A stretch of 7,881 bases of DNA, from positions 1-7,881 of the forward strand of contig URLG01000102.1 of the NCBI GenBank assembly GCA_900548535.1, read 5' to 3'. The notes below the pieces were generated by a model. It saw only the letters and a program-made list of their open reading frames with translations, made no database searches and was not told the DNA's origin. Source of the DNA: Candidatus Segatella intestinihominis (GTDB taxonomy: Bacteria > Bacteroidota > Bacteroidia > Bacteroidales > Bacteroidaceae). A program made the translations under genes and the position numbers. Shown piece after piece: positions 5,184-7,881 of the stretch; the stretch's first letter is position 1; each line of letters opens with the position of its first letter.

Positions 5184-6044
5184 ATGGCAAAAAAGAAAAG
5201 ATGGCATTGCCTGCCAGGTCAGCCTCTCACAGAGCTAGACAAGCAGGTGATGTATTGGGAAAACAAGGGTAAGCTCGTGCCTACCCGCGACTTGATTAAG
5301 ACTCCAGAACAGATAGAAGGTATCCGTAAGAGTGGTGTTGTGAACACGGGTTGTCTCGATGCAGTGGCAGAGGCAATCCGTCCGGGCATGAACACCCAGG
5401 AAATCGACGATATTTGCATGCAGTATTGCAAGGACCACAACGCCATCCCTGCCTGCCTCAACTACGAGGGCTATCCTAAGAGCGTATGCACCAGCATCAA
5501 TGAGGTGGTGTGCCACGGTATCCCAAAGGAAGAGGACGTGCTCGAGGAGGGCGACATCGTGAATGTGGACATGACTACCATCGTGGATGGCTACTATGCC
5601 GATGCCAGCCGCATGTTTATCGTGGGCGGCAAGACTACCCCTGAGAAGGAGCAGTTGGTGCGCGTGGCTAAGGAATGCCTGGAGATAGGTATGGAGGTGG
5701 CTAAGCCTTACAGCTTTGTGGGCGACATCGGTCATGCCATCGAGAAGCACTGCAAGAAGTATGGCTATGGCGTGGTACGCGACCTTTGCGGCCATGGCGT
5801 GGGCTTGCAGTTTCACGAGGAGCCAGAGGTGCTCCACTATGGCCATAAGGGCACAGGTATGCTCTTGGTGCCGGGCATGGTGTTCACCATCGAGCCTATG
5901 ATCAACATGGCCACCTGGCAGGTATTCATCGATGCCGACGACCCATACGGATGGGAGGTAATCACTGGCGATGAGAAACCATCGGCTCAGTGGGAGCACA
6001 CCCTCGTGATGACAGAGACAGGCGTGGAGATTCTTACACACTAA
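5184..6044 (+). CDS. map: Methionine aminopeptidase type I with an N-terminal extension
   Basis: The enzyme removes the initiator methionine from nascent proteins with small second residues, using two metal ions in a pita-bread fold. All five expected metal ligands are present: D129 (NVDMT), D140 (YADAS), H204 (CGHGVG), E237 (FTIEPM) and E271 (QWEHT). The supporting histidines are H111 (CHGIP) and H211 (FHEEP). At 286 residues it exceeds E. coli MAP (264). About 32 extra residues precede the usual IKTPEQIEGIRKSG start, and a few more lie before the last ligand. The extension (MAKKKRWHCLPGQPLTEL...) has one cysteine and lacks the SEC-C zinc motif found in extended MAPs of some Firmicutes. The start at 5184 sits about 25 nt after the promoter. 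It is the first gene of a probable operon with tsaD and cinA. Many Bacteroidetes carry another map near ribosomal protein genes, so this may be a second copy (inference). Confidence 0.95.
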   Translation: MAKKKRWHCLPGQPLTELDKQVMYWENKGKLVPTRDLIKTPEQIEGIRKSGVVNTGCLDAVAEAIRPGMNTQEIDDICMQYCKDHNAIPACLNYEGYPKSVCTSINEVVCHGIPKEEDVLEEGDIVNVDMTTIVDGYYADASRMFIVGGKTTPEKEQLVRVAKECLEIGMEVAKPYSFVGDIGHAIEKHCKKYGYGVVRDLCGHGVGLQFHEEPEVLHYGHKGTGMLLVPGMVFTIEPMINMATWQVFIDADDPYGWEVITGDEKPSAQWEHTLVMTETGVEILTH

Positions 6045-6082
6045 TCTCTGTACTCTAAGTAATGATAAAAATGCGCTAAGCA

Positions 6083-7117
6083 ATGGAAGAAATGAAGGAT
6101 ATATATATATTAGGTATAGAGAGCAGCTGCGACGATACCTCTGCCGCAGTGCTCAAGAATGGAGTGTTGCTGAGCAATGTGACAGCCTCTCAGGAGGTAC
6201 ACAGAGCTTATGGTGGCGTGGTGCCTGAGCTTGCATCTCGTGCCCACCAGCAGAATGTGGTGCCAGTGGTTGACCAAGCCATCGCCCGTGCGGGCATCAA
6301 GAAGGAAGACCTCTCGGCAGTAGCCTTCACCCGTGGTCCGGGCTTGATGGGTTCGCTCTTGGTAGGCGTAAGCTTTGCCAAGGGATTCGCCCGTGCGCTC
6401 AACATTCCGCTTATCGACGTAAACCACTTGCAGGGTCATGTGATGGCTCACTTCATCAAGGAGAGCGATGACGACCAGAGTGCGCCTCCGTTCCCATTCA
6501 TCTGCCTCCTCGTAAGTGGCGGCAACTCACAGATTGTGAAGGTGAATGCCTACAACGATATGGAGGTATTGGGACAGACCATCGACGATGCGGCAGGCGA
6601 GGCCATCGACAAGTGTGCCAAGGTGCTGGAGTGGGGCTACCCAGGTGGTCCTATCGTGGATAAGTATGCGCGCCAGGGCAATCCGAAGGCTTATACCTTT
6701 GCCGAGCCACACATCCCAGGTCTCAACTATAGTTTCTCGGGATTCAAGACCAGCTTCCTCTATAGCCTGCGCAAGTGGGTGGCAGCTGACCCTGACTTCG
6801 TGGAGAAGAACAAGTTTGACTTGGCAGCCAGCATCGAGCATACCATCGTGGATATCCTGATGAAGAAGCTGCGCATGGCAGTGAAGCAGACGGGCATCAA
6901 GCACGTGGCTGTGGCTGGAGGTGTGAGTGCCAACAATGGACTTCGCAATGCCTTCCACGATCATGCCAAGCGATTTGGCTGGACCATCTATATCCCTAAG
7001 TTCAGCTATACCACCGACAATGCGGCGATGATAGGCTGCGTGGGCACCTTCAAGTATCGTGACGGTGACTTCGCTACGATTGATTTGCCTGCATACTCTA
7101 AGGTTACCTTTAAGTAA
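6083..7117 (+). CDS. tsaD: tRNA N6-threonylcarbamoyladenosine synthase subunit TsaD
   Basis: TsaD transfers the threonylcarbamoyl group from TC-AMP to A37 of ANN-decoding tRNAs, working with TsaB and TsaE in the cytoplasm. The 344-residue length is normal. Visible motifs are the ASKHA phosphate loop GIESSCDDTSAAV (11-23), the metal histidines H115 and H119 in NHLQGH, LVSGGNSQ (143-150), DDAAGEAIDKCAK (168-180), GYPGGP, NYSFSGFKTS, AGGVSANNGLR (278-288) and the metal aspartate D312 in TTDNAAMIG. HLQGH and GGNSQ replace HMEGH and GGHTQ of E. coli. An ATG at 6092 (MKDIYILGIESS) is an equally reasonable start and would remove three residues. The gap to map is 38 nt without terminator or promoter, so cotranscription is likely. 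Confidence 0.97.
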   Translation: MEEMKDIYILGIESSCDDTSAAVLKNGVLLSNVTASQEVHRAYGGVVPELASRAHQQNVVPVVDQAIARAGIKKEDLSAVAFTRGPGLMGSLLVGVSFAKGFARALNIPLIDVNHLQGHVMAHFIKESDDDQSAPPFPFICLLVSGGNSQIVKVNAYNDMEVLGQTIDDAAGEAIDKCAKVLEWGYPGGPIVDKYARQGNPKAYTFAEPHIPGLNYSFSGFKTSFLYSLRKWVAADPDFVEKNKFDLAASIEHTIVDILMKKLRMAVKQTGIKHVAVAGGVSANNGLRNAFHDHAKRFGWTIYIPKFSYTTDNAAMIGCVGTFKYRDGDFATIDLPAYSKVTFK

Positions 7118-7162
7118 GTTAGGAGTTAGGAGTTAGGAGTTAGGAGTTAGGAGTTTTTTTTT
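7118..7162 (+). repeat. Five exact GTTAGGA heptamers and a T9 tract between tsaD and cinA
   Basis: Starting directly after the tsaD stop codon, GTTAGGA repeats five times without a mismatch (7118-7152), followed by G and nine Ts (7154-7162). Every junction reads TTAGGAG, so the transcript would carry five AGGAG cores identical to a Shine-Dalgarno sequence, 30 nt or more upstream of the cinA ATG. Both the heptamer run and the T-run are likely to slip during replication. No stem precedes the T-run, so it is not a typical terminator. Confidence 0.92.
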
Positions 7163-7181
7163 AAGACAACTTATTAGAAAT

Positions 7182-7694
7182 ATGGAATTTGAAAGCAAAA
7201 TATTGAGTAAGTGCATCCAGGAGATGCTTTACAATAGTGACAAGACAATGGGTACAGCCGAGAGCTGCACAGGCGGTCGCATCGCCGAGGCAATCATCTC
7301 TGTGCCAGGAGCCAGCAACTACTTCAAGGGCGGCATCATCTCTTACACCAACGAGGTGAAGGAGAATCTGCTCGGCGTGAGCCATGAGGTATTGGAGGAG
7401 CAGACTGCCGTATGCGAGGAAGTGGCAAGGGAGATGGTGCTGGGCGCCATCAAGACCCTGGGCGTAGACTTCGCCATTTCTGCTACGGGCGTGGCTGGTC
7501 CTACCGGTGGCACTCCAGCCATCCCAGTGGGCACCATCTATATCGGCTACGGCAACAAGGACGATGTGCGCGTGGAGAAACTCACCGAGGACTATGGCCG
7601 AGACATCAACCTCGCCATTGCTACCAACACAGCCCTCAAGGGTATGCACGATTTCCTGAAGGAGCATGCCGAGGAGCTGAAAAAAGAGTCATAA
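7182..7694 (+). CDS. CinA C-terminal domain protein / nicotinamide-nucleotide amidohydrolase (PncC type)
   Basis: This 170-residue protein is the stand-alone CinA C-terminal domain, without the N-terminal MoCF-like domain of full-length CinA. The family (E. coli PncC) deamidates nicotinamide mononucleotide to nicotinic acid mononucleotide, recycling pyridine nucleotides in the cytoplasm. Signatures are TAESCTGG (25-32, with the catalytic-type Ser28), GGIISYTNEVKENLLGV (50-66, Tyr55 and Lys60), and the late ATGVAGPTGG...PVGT loop. Length and motif order fit PncC homologues, so the gene looks intact. The gap to tsaD holds the GTTAGGA repeats and a T9 tract but no promoter consensus, and a strong terminator follows, so it is probably the last gene of the map operon. 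The enzyme activity is inferred from the family. Confidence 0.92.
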   Translation: MEFESKILSKCIQEMLYNSDKTMGTAESCTGGRIAEAIISVPGASNYFKGGIISYTNEVKENLLGVSHEVLEEQTAVCEEVAREMVLGAIKTLGVDFAISATGVAGPTGGTPAIPVGTIYIGYGNKDDVRVEKLTEDYGRDINLAIATNTALKGMHDFLKEHAEELKKES

Positions 7695-7721
7695 AAGATG
7701 CTTGTTAAGCAATAAATTATT

Positions 7722-7763
7722 AATAATCCTTAAAAGATTCAGTTCTTTTGAGGATTGTTTTGT
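7722..7763 (+). terminator. Rho-independent terminator after cinA
   Basis: AATCCTTAAAAGA (7725-7737) pairs with TCTTTTGAGGATT (7744-7756) around a six-base loop, giving 13 pairs with a single U-G wobble. Flanking bases 7722-7724 and 7757-7759 can add three more. The stem is followed by GTTTTGTTT. It lies 30 nt after the cinA stop codon and closes the map-tsaD-cinA unit. Its T-rich tail overlaps the -33 element of the next promoter. Confidence 0.85.
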
Positions 7764-7790
7764 TTATCCAAAAAATATTTTGTAATTTTG
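7759..7790 (+). promoter_or_regulatory. rpmB: Sigma-ABfr-type promoter of rpmB
   Basis: TTTG at 7759-7762 and TAATTTTG at 7783-7790 are 20 nt apart, matching the Bacteroidetes consensus. The expected start near 7797 gives a leader of about 45 nt to the rpmB ATG at 7843. The -33 box is embedded in the T-tract of the preceding terminator, a compact end-to-start arrangement. Confidence 0.75.
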
Positions 7791-7842
7791 CAAACTGTTT
7801 GGAATAGGTATCAATTAACGAATTAGAAAATTAAAGATAGAA

Positions 7843-7881
7843 ATGTCTAAGATTTGTCAAATTACAGGTAAGAAGGCACAG
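7843..7881 (+). CDS. rpmB: Ribosomal protein bL28, N-terminus (partial, runs off the right edge)
   Basis: The 13 visible codons read MSKICQITGKKAQ. This fits the start of bL28 in Bacteroidetes (MSKICQITGKKAMVGNNVSHS...), including the ITGK turn. bL28 is a small protein of the large ribosomal subunit. The start at 7843 is preceded by an AT-rich leader without a Shine-Dalgarno sequence, as usual in this phylum, and by its own promoter. In Bacteroidetes rpmB is commonly followed by rpmG; that would lie beyond the window. Confidence 0.93.
   Translation, partial: MSKICQITGKKAQ

Noticed and set aside
5235..6083. 282-residue minus-strand open frame opposite map
   Set aside because: It is a His/Leu/Val-rich shadow of the map coding strand, without motif support or a promoter.
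1..7881. A new defence, secretion or biosynthetic system
   Set aside because: Every substantial gene fits a known housekeeping or widespread family, and no toxin-antitoxin, nuclease, transporter or reverse-transcriptase genes are present. The novelty, if any, is in the repeats.

Overview
The window looks like a chromosomal housekeeping segment of a Bacteroidales genome, most likely Prevotellaceae (Prevotella/Segatella-like). Three things suggest this. The last 13 codons match the N-terminus of Bacteroidetes ribosomal protein bL28. Three intergenic regions carry the Bacteroidetes sigma-ABfr promoter form, TTTG, then 18-20 nt, then TAnnTTTG. Shine-Dalgarno sites are weak or absent, and AT-rich spacers separate moderately GC-rich genes. 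The genus is an inference.

Layout: 1-67 (minus) is the start of an unrecognised gene running off the left edge. 68-380 is a divergent intergenic region with two arrays of short repeats and a good promoter for the rightward genes. 381-887 encodes an acidic DMP19/DUF4375-like protein. 975-1454 is smpB (trans-translation). 1580-4384 is metH, a cobalamin-dependent methionine synthase without the C-terminal AdoMet activation module. 4491-5111 is a YihX-like HAD phosphatase. A canonical promoter at 5124-5154 then drives a probable map-tsaD-cinA operon: methionine aminopeptidase, tRNA t6A synthesis protein, and CinA C-terminal/PncC amidohydrolase. This operon ends at a strong hairpin terminator at 7722-7763. 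The rpmB promoter overlaps the terminator tail, and rpmB runs off the right edge.

The genes are mostly translation and one-carbon housekeeping: ribosome rescue, methionine synthesis, removal of N-terminal methionine, tRNA modification, and pyridine-nucleotide salvage. None is a new system. The unusual material is in the spacers. Four stretches have 7-bp periodicity: 882-966, 1456-1490, 1592-1619 and 7118-7152. One of these lies inside the first codons of metH, where changes in unit number would shift the reading frame. It also forms a perfect 21-bp inverted repeat with the heptamers downstream of smpB. Two other spacers (179-244 and 4388-4447) carry 20-22-bp tandem units, most containing a CTC...GAG mini-dyad whose outer base pair covaries. 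I found no tRNA, rRNA, CRISPR array, insertion sequence or riboswitch.
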